Shown: positions 24,066 through 30,832 of the stretch, piece by piece | Position numbering within the stretch: position 1 is the first letter of the stretch | Layout of the letters: each line of letters starts with the position of its first letter | Source of the DNA: Candidatus Woesearchaeota archaeon | GTDB taxonomy: Archaea; Nanobdellota; Nanobdellia; Woesearchaeales; GW2011-AR4 | Direction of reading: 5' to 3' | Assembly (NCBI GenBank): GCA_019323655.1 | Contig: JAHWGX010000044.1 | Location: 1-41,006 of the forward strand | DNA length: 41,006 bases | Made by a program: the position numbers and the translations under genes | Notes under the pieces: generated by a model | The model's input: the letters and a program-made list of their open reading frames with translations, nothing else | Databases searched by the model: none | Told to the model about the DNA's origin: nothing

Positions 24066-25208
24066 ATGGTATCTGTCAACATAATAAAATTTCTGGATAG
24101 GTATATTGGATCTTTAGTGTGTTTATTCCTGTCTATAAATAAAATTTTTCCTCATAAGGAAAATAAAAAAATAAAACATAAAAAGATATTACTGATTCAG
24201 TTATGGGGAATCGGAGAGACTATTTTAGTGCTTCCTGCAATAAAGGCTCTAAAGAATAGTTACAAAAAAAGTGCAGTAGACATTTTAGTTACCCCAAGAA
24301 ATAAGGAAATTTTTCTCAATAATGAGAATATCAGCAGCATAAAGGTCCTGAAATTAAGCCCTTTTTCTATTAAACTGTTTATTTTTAAAAATTTAAGAAA
24401 ATATGACTTAGTCATGGATATGGAAGAGTACCTTAACATATCTTCAATAATAGCATTTTTTGCCGGAAAAGAAAGAGTCGGCTACAGCCATGGAGTAAGG
24501 TCATGGCTTTATACAAAAAGAGTGGATTACAATGACCAGCAGCATACGGCAGAAACTTTTCTTGATTTGGTCAGGGCATTAAGTGTTAAGTACAGCCTCA
24601 AAAGCCTTGAAAGATTAAACTATTCAAAAAAAGACAAAATTGCTGTTAACAATTTTCTAAGAAGCAAAAAAATAACAAAAAAAGATTTTCTTGTTGGGAT
24701 TGCTCCTGGCGCTGCTGAGTCGGCAAAATCCAGAATTTGGCCATGGGAAAACTATGGTAGGCTGTGCAATAATATCCTAAAAGACAAAAAGACCAAAATA
24801 ATGTTTATTGGCAACCAAGAAGAAAAAAAGCTAATAGAAAAAATTCACAGCTGCGTAACTGAGAAAGGCAGAACATTCGATACCTCCGGAATGTTTGGCT
24901 TAACTCCGCTTTTTCGCTTAATTGAAAAATGCAGTTTATTTATAGGCAACGACGCCGGGCCAATGCATATAGCTGCTGCCCAGGGTGTAAAAACAATTGG
25001 ATTATTCGGGCCGAATTTGCCAGTAAGGTTTGGGCCTTATGGAAAGAAAAATATTGCTGTTTATAAAGGACATAATTGCCAATTTAGCCCTTGTATTAAT
25101 GTTCATAAAGGCCAAGTTCCAGACTGCTTATATTCAAAAAACAGCGAAGATTACCAAAAGTGCATGAAAAATATCAGTGTAAAAGATGTTTTAAAACATA
25201 TCAAGTAG
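24066..25208 (+). CDS. GT9 family heptosyltransferase homologue
   Basis: A 380-aa GT-B fold enzyme of the ADP-heptose:LPS heptosyltransferase family. The N-terminal phrase ILLIQLWGIGETILVLPAI is the acceptor-domain hallmark, and the C-terminal GNDAGPMHIAAAQGVKTIG (about 292-311) is the donor-nucleotide signature; GIAPGA and RIWPWENY are also typical. There are no clear membrane helices. The start ATG overlaps nothing and follows the DUF2304 stop directly, so the three genes form one unit. A nucleotide-heptose operon is encoded 1.5 kb away, which makes heptose a plausible donor here, although GT9 enzymes using other sugars exist. Several Cys residues cluster near the C-terminus. Confidence 0.85.
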   Translation: MVSVNIIKFLDRYIGSLVCLFLSINKIFPHKENKKIKHKKILLIQLWGIGETILVLPAIKALKNSYKKSAVDILVTPRNKEIFLNNENISSIKVLKLSPFSIKLFIFKNLRKYDLVMDMEEYLNISSIIAFFAGKERVGYSHGVRSWLYTKRVDYNDQQHTAETFLDLVRALSVKYSLKSLERLNYSKKDKIAVNNFLRSKKITKKDFLVGIAPGAAESAKSRIWPWENYGRLCNNILKDKKTKIMFIGNQEEKKLIEKIHSCVTEKGRTFDTSGMFGLTPLFRLIEKCSLFIGNDAGPMHIAAAQGVKTIGLFGPNLPVRFGPYGKKNIAVYKGHNCQFSPCINVHKGQVPDCLYSKNSEDYQKCMKNISVKDVLKHIK

Positions 25209-25209
25209 C

Positions 25210-25788
25210 TTACCAAAACCCTTTTCTTATCTTTACAGATTCCCAGTCTTTATCCTTCTCCGTAACTTTTTTTGAAACTACAACAACAGCCTTGTATAAG
25301 GGGACATGCATTGACAATAGCGTCCTGAAACCATGCCTCCTGAACAGCCACCTTACACTTACTTTTGTAACCGGCCTTTCATGGTCTGGCACATTCCAAA
25401 AGCTTTTAGAAGCGTAAACACTTATTGTTATGACAATTTTGTTTGACAGCTGAGCCATTCTCTCAACAAACTTTTCCTGATCCTTCATGTGCTCGATTAT
25501 CATATTGTTAAACACGACATCATATTTTCCTTTGACCTTCCACAGGTCTCCTATAACCACATTTTTCGCTTTATGCCGTTCATCAGCGTCTACTCCAATG
25601 GCTTTATAACCAAGCCTGTTTGCGGCTTTCATAAACTGGCCTGGCCCGCATGCAATGTCTATTACAGTCTTGCACCCCCTGCAATATTTCCTCAAAAGCC
25701 ACTTGTAGAACTCATCCCTTACAAGATACTTCAGTTTGCTTTTAATTCCCACCCGGTTTTTCCAGGGATTGCTGTATAGCTTAGCCAT
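25210..25788 (-). CDS. Class I SAM-dependent methyltransferase
   Basis: A 192-aa methyltransferase. Motif I is VIDIACGPGQF, the acidic end of strand 2 is IGVDAD, and VVFNNMIIEHM marks the post-motif region of the Methyltransf_11/25 type. The start at 25788 is preferred over the in-frame ATG at 25809, because a TATA box (25813-25820, minus strand) then sits about 28 bp upstream, the spacing used by leaderless neighbours. The gene converges on the GT9 gene with one base between their ends. Surrounded by glycan genes, it may methylate a sugar, but no feature fixes the substrate. Confidence 0.75.
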   Translation of the reverse strand: MAKLYSNPWKNRVGIKSKLKYLVRDEFYKWLLRKYCRGCKTVIDIACGPGQFMKAANRLGYKAIGVDADERHKAKNVVIGDLWKVKGKYDVVFNNMIIEHMKDQEKFVERMAQLSNKIVITISVYASKSFWNVPDHERPVTKVSVRWLFRRHGFRTLLSMHVPLYKAVVVVSKKVTEKDKDWESVKIRKGFW

Positions 25789-25812
25789 TGAAAAAGGAAG
25801 AATAGGCATCTG

Positions 25813-25820
25813 TTTAAATA
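25813..25820 (-). promoter_or_regulatory. Promoter box of the methyltransferase gene
   Basis: TATTTAAA on the minus strand lies between the stop of the regulator-like gene and the methyltransferase. It supports a separate leaderless transcript. Confidence 0.4.
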
Positions 25821-25824
25821 TGTT

Positions 25825-26574
25825 TTACCCAAAGTGCTCATACTCCCCATATGTAAAAAACCCGATAAGCTGCTTTAACCTTGCAAGCTTAGGAAACAGG
25901 TCTTTTTCCAGACTGCTGGCATTATCAAAAAGCTCAAATACTTCCGGCTTGAAAATATATATCCCGGCATTGACAATGTTTGTTGAGCTCTGCTTAGGCT
26001 TTTCCTGGAAATCAACAATAAAGTCCCCATCCAGAATTGCTGTTCCGTAGCCGCTTGTTTTTTCTCTCGTCATCAGGCCCATAGTTACAATTTTATCCAT
26101 TTCCAGGTGCTTCCTAATCATCTTCAGCAGATCAAAATTATTGTAAGTGTCCCCGGACATAACAACAAAGCTGTTTTTTATTTTTTCTTTTAAAGCCTTT
26201 AGCGCCTGCGCGTTTCCCCTTGCCTCTTTCTCAATAATTTCCACATTTATCCTTGCATCAGAAATTTCATTTAACAGCAAATTAATATTCTTACTATGCT
26301 GGGTTACAATATAAACCTGGCTTATTCCATACAGGGCAAAAAAATCAATCTGGTTTTTTATCAGTGATTTCCCTTTTATTTTATTCAGCATGTTCATCTG
26401 GTGTTCCCCTTTTATAAGCAGAACCGCCGTGTTTATTGACTGCTCCTGCAGGCCTTTCCTCAGAAAAAATTCCACTGCCTGGCTTCTTGACCTTATCACA
26501 GAGCCGTCTACCTTGCCGTCAACCAAATCCAGCAAATTTTTGTCCATGCTTACAGCAACCTTGGATTTTTTCAT
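25825..26574 (-). CDS. Ribbon-helix-helix domain fused to a degenerate sugar nucleotidyltransferase
   Basis: A 249-aa two-domain protein. Residues about 3-43 form a CopG/Arc-type ribbon-helix-helix DNA-binding domain: a beta strand KVAVSM, then helices with the typical RSRSQAVEFFLRKGL. Residues about 47-249 have a sugar-phosphate nucleotidyltransferase fold with SGDTY (140-144), GYG (165-167), EKPK (181-184) and NAGIYIFKPEVF (192-203). The hallmark GGxGTRL-xP-KP nucleotide-binding loop at the start of the fold is replaced by IKGEHQMNMLNKIKG, and the usual end with the D-x-G-T segment is absent. It therefore looks like a sensor rather than an enzyme: a regulator binding a nucleotide sugar. It is divergent from the heptose operon, and paired TATGAA repeats lie in both promoters. 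Residual catalysis cannot be excluded. Confidence 0.85.
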   Translation of the reverse strand: MKKSKVAVSMDKNLLDLVDGKVDGSVIRSRSQAVEFFLRKGLQEQSINTAVLLIKGEHQMNMLNKIKGKSLIKNQIDFFALYGISQVYIVTQHSKNINLLLNEISDARINVEIIEKEARGNAQALKALKEKIKNSFVVMSGDTYNNFDLLKMIRKHLEMDKIVTMGLMTREKTSGYGTAILDGDFIVDFQEKPKQSSTNIVNAGIYIFKPEVFELFDNASSLEKDLFPKLARLKQLIGFFTYGEYEHFG

Positions 26575-26575
26575 G

Positions 26576-26602
26576 GTATGAATAAGTAGTACAAATTCAT
26601 AC
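26576..26602 (-). promoter_or_regulatory. Operator-like inverted repeat at the regulator's own promoter
   Basis: GTATGAAT (26576-26583) and ATTCATAC (26595-26602) are exact inverted copies separated by 11 bases. They lie between the TATA box (26603-26610, minus) and the start codon at 26574, so a bound protein would block initiation. Ribbon-helix-helix proteins bind short repeats of this kind. Confidence 0.65.
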
Positions 26603-26610
26603 TTTTTATA
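26603..26610 (-). promoter_or_regulatory. TATA box of the regulator-like gene
   Basis: TATAAAAA on the minus strand, centred about 32 bp from the ATG, predicts a transcript with at most a few leader bases. Confidence 0.5.
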
Positions 26611-26657
26611 TTTTTCTGTTTATTTATAGCCTACAGTATATAATTATCAACGAAAGA

Positions 26658-26665
26658 TTTAAATA
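26658..26665 (+). promoter_or_regulatory. TATA box of the heptose operon
   Basis: TTTAAATA centred about 31 bp upstream of the ATG at 26693 predicts a transcript start near 26688. Confidence 0.55.
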
Positions 26666-26670
26666 TCTGT

Positions 26671-26689
26671 AGTATGAACTATTCATACT
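26671..26689 (+). promoter_or_regulatory. 19-bp palindromic operator of the heptose operon
   Basis: AGTATGAA and TTCATACT are perfect inverted arms around a 3-base centre. The site covers the predicted start region between the TATA box and the first ATG. It shares the TATGAA core with the repeat at the divergent promoter, as expected for one regulator acting on both. Confidence 0.7.
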
Positions 26690-26692
26690 AAA

Positions 26693-27049
26693 ATGAATCA
26701 TAAAGAAGTAAAGAAGGTGTGGGGAAAGGAAATCTGGATTGTAAACCGGGATTATTGCGGAAAAAAGCTGGTCCTCAGCAAGGGTTTCAGATGCTCGATG
26801 CATTTCCACAAAAACAAGGATGAGACTTTCTACATACTAAAAGGCAAGGTCCTGATGGAAACAGGCGATGGCAAGAGGATAATGACTCCGGGGCACTCAA
26901 TAATCATAGCGCCAAATACAAAACACCGCTTCACAGGGCTTGAAGACAGCGAAATAATGGAATTCTCGACACACCATGAGGATTCCGACTCATACCGCGA
27001 TGAGATATCAGGAAAAGTTGACTTAGACGCTTTGGAACTGCCAAAATGA
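26693..27049 (+). CDS. Phosphomannose-isomerase-like cupin
   Basis: A 118-aa single cupin. Motif 1 is complete: G31, H37, H39, E44 and G51 match the G-x5-HxH-x4-E-x6-G pattern. Motif 2 supplies the last His at 78 (APNTKHRF), so a 3-His/1-Glu metal site is present. The VWGKEIWI at 9-16 is the type of N-terminal phrase found in type II phosphomannose isomerases. It is the first gene of the heptose operon and overlaps hldD by four bases. No sedoheptulose-7-phosphate isomerase (GmhA) is in the window, and phosphomannose isomerase chemistry (ketose-P to manno-aldose-P) is the same as GmhA's. I infer it may form D-glycero-D-manno-heptose 7-phosphate; a simple mannose-6-P isomerase is the alternative. 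Confidence 0.8.
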   Translation: MNHKEVKKVWGKEIWIVNRDYCGKKLVLSKGFRCSMHFHKNKDETFYILKGKVLMETGDGKRIMTPGHSIIIAPNTKHRFTGLEDSEIMEFSTHHEDSDSYRDEISGKVDLDALELPK

Positions 27050-27957
27050 AATGCTTAGTTACCGGCGGAGCGGGGTTTATCGGCTCAAATCTTGCTTTGG
27101 AACTGCAAAATCAGGGGCATGAAGTTACAATTATTGACAATTTAATTTCCGGGAATAAAAAAAATATCAAAGATTTTAAGGGAAAATTCATTGAGCTGGA
27201 TGTTTCTCAGCCTTTTGATTTGAATGAAAAGTTTGATGTTATATTTCATCAAGCCGCAATTACAGACCCAAGATACCCAAATGACGACGAGACTTATAAT
27301 AAAAATATCCATGGATTTAAAAATATTCTAAGCCTTGCGCAAAAGCACAATGCAAAGCTCGTCTACGCATCTACCGCAAGCTTGTACGGCAACGGCCCTG
27401 TCCCAATGAAAGAAGGCCAAAAAAAGGAAATACTAAGCGCTTATGGAAAATCAAAACTGGAGATGGACAAAATCTCCTCAGCAATCTTTGATAAAATGCA
27501 TATTGTCGGTTTGCGCTATTTTAATGTTTTTGGACCCGGGGAAATGCACAAAGGAAGGCCTGCTTCCATGATTTACCACCTTGGCAAACAGATTAAATCC
27601 GGAAAAACGCCAGGGCTCTTCAAATGGGGCGAGCAAAAACGCGACCATATTTATGTAAAGGATGCTGTCAATGCGACAATGAAGGCTGTGGATGCAAAAA
27701 GCGGAATTTACAATGTAGGGACCGGCACAGCAACAACATTTAATGATCTGGTAAAAGTATTAAATGATGTTTTGGAAAAAAATCTCCGCCCGGAATATTT
27801 TGACATGCCCTATGACCCAAAAACTTATCAAAGCGATACCCAGGCAGACACAGCCAAAGCAGAAAAATTCTTGGGTTTTAAAGCCGAATGGCCATTAAAA
27901 GATGCAATTAAAGACTATTTTGGCTGGTTAAACAAAAATGGGTGGGACAATGAATAA
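27046..27957 (+). CDS. hldD: ADP-heptose 6-epimerase-like SDR (HldD/RfaD)
   Basis: A 303-aa extended short-chain dehydrogenase. The NAD(P) motif is GGAGFIG (7-13), and the catalytic Tyr-x3-Lys is YGKSK (about 129-133). The segment RYFNVFGPGEMHKGRPAS, then LFKWGEQKRDHIYVKD, VGTG and YQSDTQADTAKAEKF closely follow the pattern of bacterial HldD, which turns ADP-D-glycero- into ADP-L-glycero-D-manno-heptose. UDP-glucose 4-epimerase-type enzymes lack this GPxExHKG and TQAD combination. It overlaps the cupin by four bases and the heptose kinase start by eight, so translation is probably coupled. Substrate identity rests on motif pattern and neighbours. Confidence 0.85.
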   Translation: MKCLVTGGAGFIGSNLALELQNQGHEVTIIDNLISGNKKNIKDFKGKFIELDVSQPFDLNEKFDVIFHQAAITDPRYPNDDETYNKNIHGFKNILSLAQKHNAKLVYASTASLYGNGPVPMKEGQKKEILSAYGKSKLEMDKISSAIFDKMHIVGLRYFNVFGPGEMHKGRPASMIYHLGKQIKSGKTPGLFKWGEQKRDHIYVKDAVNATMKAVDAKSGIYNVGTGTATTFNDLVKVLNDVLEKNLRPEYFDMPYDPKTYQSDTQADTAKAEKFLGFKAEWPLKDAIKDYFGWLNKNGWDNE

Positions 27958-28918
27958 TCTAATTAAAATTGTTGGGCAGTTCAAAAATAAAAAAATCCTG
28001 GTCATAGGGGATATAATGCTTGATAAGTACATATGGGGAGAAGTATCAAGAATAAGCCCGGAAGCTCCTGTACAGGTTGTAAATGTCGTTAAGGAAAGCT
28101 ACGCTCCTGGAGGTGCTGCAAACGTCGCCAACAATATAGCAGCCTTAGAAGCCAAATCATCAATAATTGGTATTGTGGGCAACGATACAATAAAAGACAA
28201 GCTAATTGCAGAGCTTAAAGAGAGAAACGTTGACACCGGCGGAATTTTTATTGACAGCAATAAGCCAACAATACAGAAAGTAAGGGTTATTGGAAGAAGC
28301 CAGCAGCTGTTAAGGTTTGATTATGAAAAGAAAGGCTACTTGGACAGCAAAACAGAGGATAATATTTTTGATTTTGTTTCTGAAAATATAGGCGCTGCTG
28401 ATGCAATTATAGTTTCTGATTATGCAAAAGGAGTCATAACAAAAAATCTTGCGTCAAAGCTGATAAGGCTTTGCAAGGAAAAAGATAAGATAATTGTAAT
28501 TGACCCAAAGCCCAAGCACAAGGAGTTCTACAAAAATGCCACGCTTATAGCTCCAAATTGCATAGAAGCGTGCCAAATGGCTGGTTTTGAAGAAGACTCA
28601 GAAGATGTAGAAAAAATTGGCAAGCAATTATTGGGGGAGCTGAACAGCAATATTTTGATAACAAGAGGGGAAAAAGGCATGTCATTGTTTGAAAAAGACG
28701 GCAAAATAACCCACATACCCACTTTTGCCAAGGAGGTCTATGACATTGCCGGTGCAGGGGACACTTCTGTCGCTACTCTGGCATTGGCTTTGGCATCACA
28801 AGCCTCATTCAAAGAAGCTGCTGTAATCGCAAATCACGCTGCTGGAATAACTGTTGGAAAAGTAGGGACATCAACAGTAAGCCTGGAAGAGCTGAAAAAA
28901 AGTATTGAAAATGGATAA
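27950..28918 (+). CDS. hldA: D-glycero-D-manno-heptose 7-phosphate kinase (HldA/RfaE domain I)
   Basis: A PfkB/ribokinase-family kinase of 322 aa, phosphorylating heptose 7-phosphate at C1. Signs are GDIMLDKYIWGEVSRISPEAPV near the N-terminus (the EAPVQVV phrase is typical of RfaE), PGGAANVANNIAAL as the sugar-binding signature, and DIAGAGDTSVAT as the ATP/anion-hole signature with the catalytic Asp. The ATG at 27950 is chosen because it overlaps the hldD stop and has GGTGGG just upstream. In enterobacteria this domain is fused to the adenylyltransferase as HldE; here the two are separate genes flanking gmhB. Confidence 0.9.
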   Translation: MNNLIKIVGQFKNKKILVIGDIMLDKYIWGEVSRISPEAPVQVVNVVKESYAPGGAANVANNIAALEAKSSIIGIVGNDTIKDKLIAELKERNVDTGGIFIDSNKPTIQKVRVIGRSQQLLRFDYEKKGYLDSKTEDNIFDFVSENIGAADAIIVSDYAKGVITKNLASKLIRLCKEKDKIIVIDPKPKHKEFYKNATLIAPNCIEACQMAGFEEDSEDVEKIGKQLLGELNSNILITRGEKGMSLFEKDGKITHIPTFAKEVYDIAGAGDTSVATLALALASQASFKEAAVIANHAAGITVGKVGTSTVSLEELKKSIENG

Positions 28919-29447
28919 GGCAGTTATTATGGACCGGGATGGAACAATAAACCATGACACTGGCTACGCCCACAAAATTGAGGATTTCAAGCTGGTTGAC
29001 GGTGCAATTGAAGCTTTGAATATGCTTAAGGATGATTTCAAATTTTTCATTGTGACAAACCAGTCTGGCATTGGCAGGGAAATTTTTACATTCGAAGACT
29101 TTAAAAAGTTCAACAATCATTTGATAAAAACACTAAAAGAAAGCAATATCCGGATTGAGAAAACCTATACATGCCCTCATCACCCTGATGAAAATTGTGA
29201 TTGCAGAAAACCAAGCGTAAAGTTTATCAAAGAAGCCGAAAAGGAGTTTAACCTGGACCTGAAAAATTCCTGGGTCATAGGAGACCAGCCCCATGACATA
29301 GAAATGGGCAAAAGGGCAGGATGCAAGACGATTTATGTGCTGACCGGTTATGGTAAAAAGCGCGAAAATGAATTGAACGGCAATTCCAAACCAGACTTCA
29401 TTGCTGAAAATATTTACGAAGCCTCAAAGATAATTATTAATCAATAA
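28911..29447 (+). CDS. gmhB: D-glycero-beta-D-manno-heptose 1,7-bisphosphate 7-phosphatase
   Basis: A 178-aa HAD-family phosphatase. Motif I is MDRDGT with the nucleophile and acid Asp, motif II TNQSGIGR, and motif IV GDQPHDIEMGKRAGC. The GmhB zinc-binding loop CPHHPDENCDC is complete and sets it apart from histidinol-phosphatase-type relatives only in context. It removes the 7-phosphate before nucleotide transfer. The ATG at 28911 overlaps the hldA stop; an upstream TTG is unlikely. It is the third pathway enzyme in the operon. Confidence 0.9.
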   Translation: MDKAVIMDRDGTINHDTGYAHKIEDFKLVDGAIEALNMLKDDFKFFIVTNQSGIGREIFTFEDFKKFNNHLIKTLKESNIRIEKTYTCPHHPDENCDCRKPSVKFIKEAEKEFNLDLKNSWVIGDQPHDIEMGKRAGCKTIYVLTGYGKKRENELNGNSKPDFIAENIYEASKIIINQ

Positions 29448-29475
29448 AAATTAATTGAAAATAAATTAATGAAAA

Positions 29476-29964
29476 ATGCCAAAACAGAAAATAAAAACCA
29501 TTGAGGAACTGGAGAAAATAACTGCAAGGCTAAAAAAGGAAAATAAAAAAATTGTAACAACAAACGGCGTATTTGATATTCTCCATTTGGGGCATATAAG
29601 GTATTTGAAAGAAGCAAAAAAGCTTGGAAATATACTTATTGTCGCTATTAATTCTGACAGTTCTGTAAAAAAAATTAAGGGCCCTGGGAGGCCGTTAAAT
29701 AATGAAAATGACAGGGCAGAAGCCTTAGCTTCTTTAGAGTGTGTAGATTATGTTGCAATATTTCATGAAACAGATCCAATATATATTTTGGGTAAAATAA
29801 AGCCATATATTCATGTAAAAGGCGGAGACTACAAACTCAACCAAATAATTGAAAAGGATGCTGTTGAAAAAAACAATGGAAAAATTGTTTTAATCCCGGA
29901 AGTCAAAGGCTATTCTACAACCAAGTTTATAAAAAAGATTGCTGAGTTATATAAGGGCAGTTAA
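29476..29964 (+). CDS. hldC: Heptose 1-phosphate adenylyltransferase (HldC/RfaE domain II)
   Basis: A 162-aa cytidylyltransferase-like nucleotidyltransferase. The N-terminal TNGVFDILHLGHIRYL carries the HxGH ATP-binding motif. GPGRPLNNENDRAEALASL, VKGGDY and GYSTTKFI follow the RfaE2 pattern. It joins AMP from ATP to heptose 1-phosphate, completing ADP-heptose before HldD epimerises it. It is the last pathway gene, 28 bases after gmhB. Its presence points to ADP-heptose rather than GDP-heptose, which would need an HddC-type guanylyltransferase. Confidence 0.9.
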   Translation: MPKQKIKTIEELEKITARLKKENKKIVTTNGVFDILHLGHIRYLKEAKKLGNILIVAINSDSSVKKIKGPGRPLNNENDRAEALASLECVDYVAIFHETDPIYILGKIKPYIHVKGGDYKLNQIIEKDAVEKNNGKIVLIPEVKGYSTTKFIKKIAELYKGS

Positions 29965-29979
29965 TCTAAACCAACAACT

Positions 29980-29987
29980 TTTAAATA
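29980..29987 (+). promoter_or_regulatory. TATA box of the second GT2 gene
   Basis: TTTAAATA is centred 26-27 bp before the ATG at 30010, the best leaderless-spacing example together with 30803-30810. Confidence 0.55.
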
Positions 29988-30009
29988 CTCTTATTATTCC
30001 GCACCATAG

Positions 30010-30705
30010 ATGAAGCTTTCAGTTATAATTCCCGTATACAATGAAGAAAAGACTATTAGGAAGGTAATTGCTAAAGTAAGAAGGGTAAAGCTGGGGGATA
30101 TAAAAAAAGAAATAATAATTGTAGACGATTTCTCAAGTGATAATACAAGAAAAATATTATCCGAATTGAAAGGCAAAAATATAAAGATTTTTTTCCATAA
30201 AAAAAATCAGGGAAAGGGGGCTGCAATAAGAACAGGATTAAAATATTCAACAGGAGACTTGATTTTGATTCAGGATGCAGATTTGGAGTACAATCCTGAA
30301 GACTATCCCCAGCTGTTGAAGCCTATTATTGAAAAGAAGGCAAAAGTGGTTTATGGTTCAAGATTAAAAACAATTAAGATGAACTTAGAAAATATGTACA
30401 AGCTCCACTACTTCGGCAATATGTTTTTGACTGTAATGACCAATATTCTATACGGAACAAAGATAAGCGACATGGAAACCTGCTACAAGCTGTTCAGAAA
30501 AGAGGTGATAAAAGGCATGAGGCTCAGGGCAAGGCGCTTTGATTTTGAGCCTGAAATAACAGCCAAAATACTGAAAAAAGGCTATAAAATAAAAGAGGTC
30601 CCGATAAGTTTTGCAGCAAGAAAATTTGACGAGGGGAAAAAGATAACCTGGGTAGACGGCATAAAAGCCCTGTACTACCTGATAAAATACCGTTTTGTAG
30701 ATTAA
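30010..30705 (+). CDS. Polyprenyl-phosphate family 2 glycosyltransferase
   Basis: A 231-aa GT2 enzyme starting SVIIPVYNEEKTI, with VDDFSSDNT near 38-46, the metal site DADLEYNP near 89-96 and a conserved SDMETCYKLFR region. No membrane helix is seen. It resembles DPM1/AglD-type enzymes that load polyprenyl phosphate. It follows the heptose operon by 45 bases but has its own TATA box. It probably provides the lipid-linked sugar for one of the GT-C-like proteins encoded next. Confidence 0.8.
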   Translation: MKLSVIIPVYNEEKTIRKVIAKVRRVKLGDIKKEIIIVDDFSSDNTRKILSELKGKNIKIFFHKKNQGKGAAIRTGLKYSTGDLILIQDADLEYNPEDYPQLLKPIIEKKAKVVYGSRLKTIKMNLENMYKLHYFGNMFLTVMTNILYGTKISDMETCYKLFRKEVIKGMRLRARRFDFEPEITAKILKKGYKIKEVPISFAARKFDEGKKITWVDGIKALYYLIKYRFVD

Positions 30706-30802
30706 TCTTTATTCTTGCCTTGTATCAGCACTAACCATTCAAATTTGTACTAAGATTCTGGGGGTTTAGTAAAGATCAATTCCAATTTTTAAACCAGCAA
30801 AC

Positions 30803-30810
30803 TTTAAATA
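30803..30810 (+). promoter_or_regulatory. TATA box of the large membrane-protein operon
   Basis: TTTAAATA is centred 26-27 bp before the ATG at 30833, predicting that the mRNA begins at the start codon. Confidence 0.55.
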
Positions 30811-30832
30811 AGAGAAAGCTATTTTTTTGAAA

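Noticed and set aside
25825..26574. Ordinary mannose-1-phosphate guanylyltransferase or HddC
   Set aside because: The nucleotide-binding signature loop and the C-terminal end of the enzyme family are missing and a DNA-binding domain is fused at the N-terminus.
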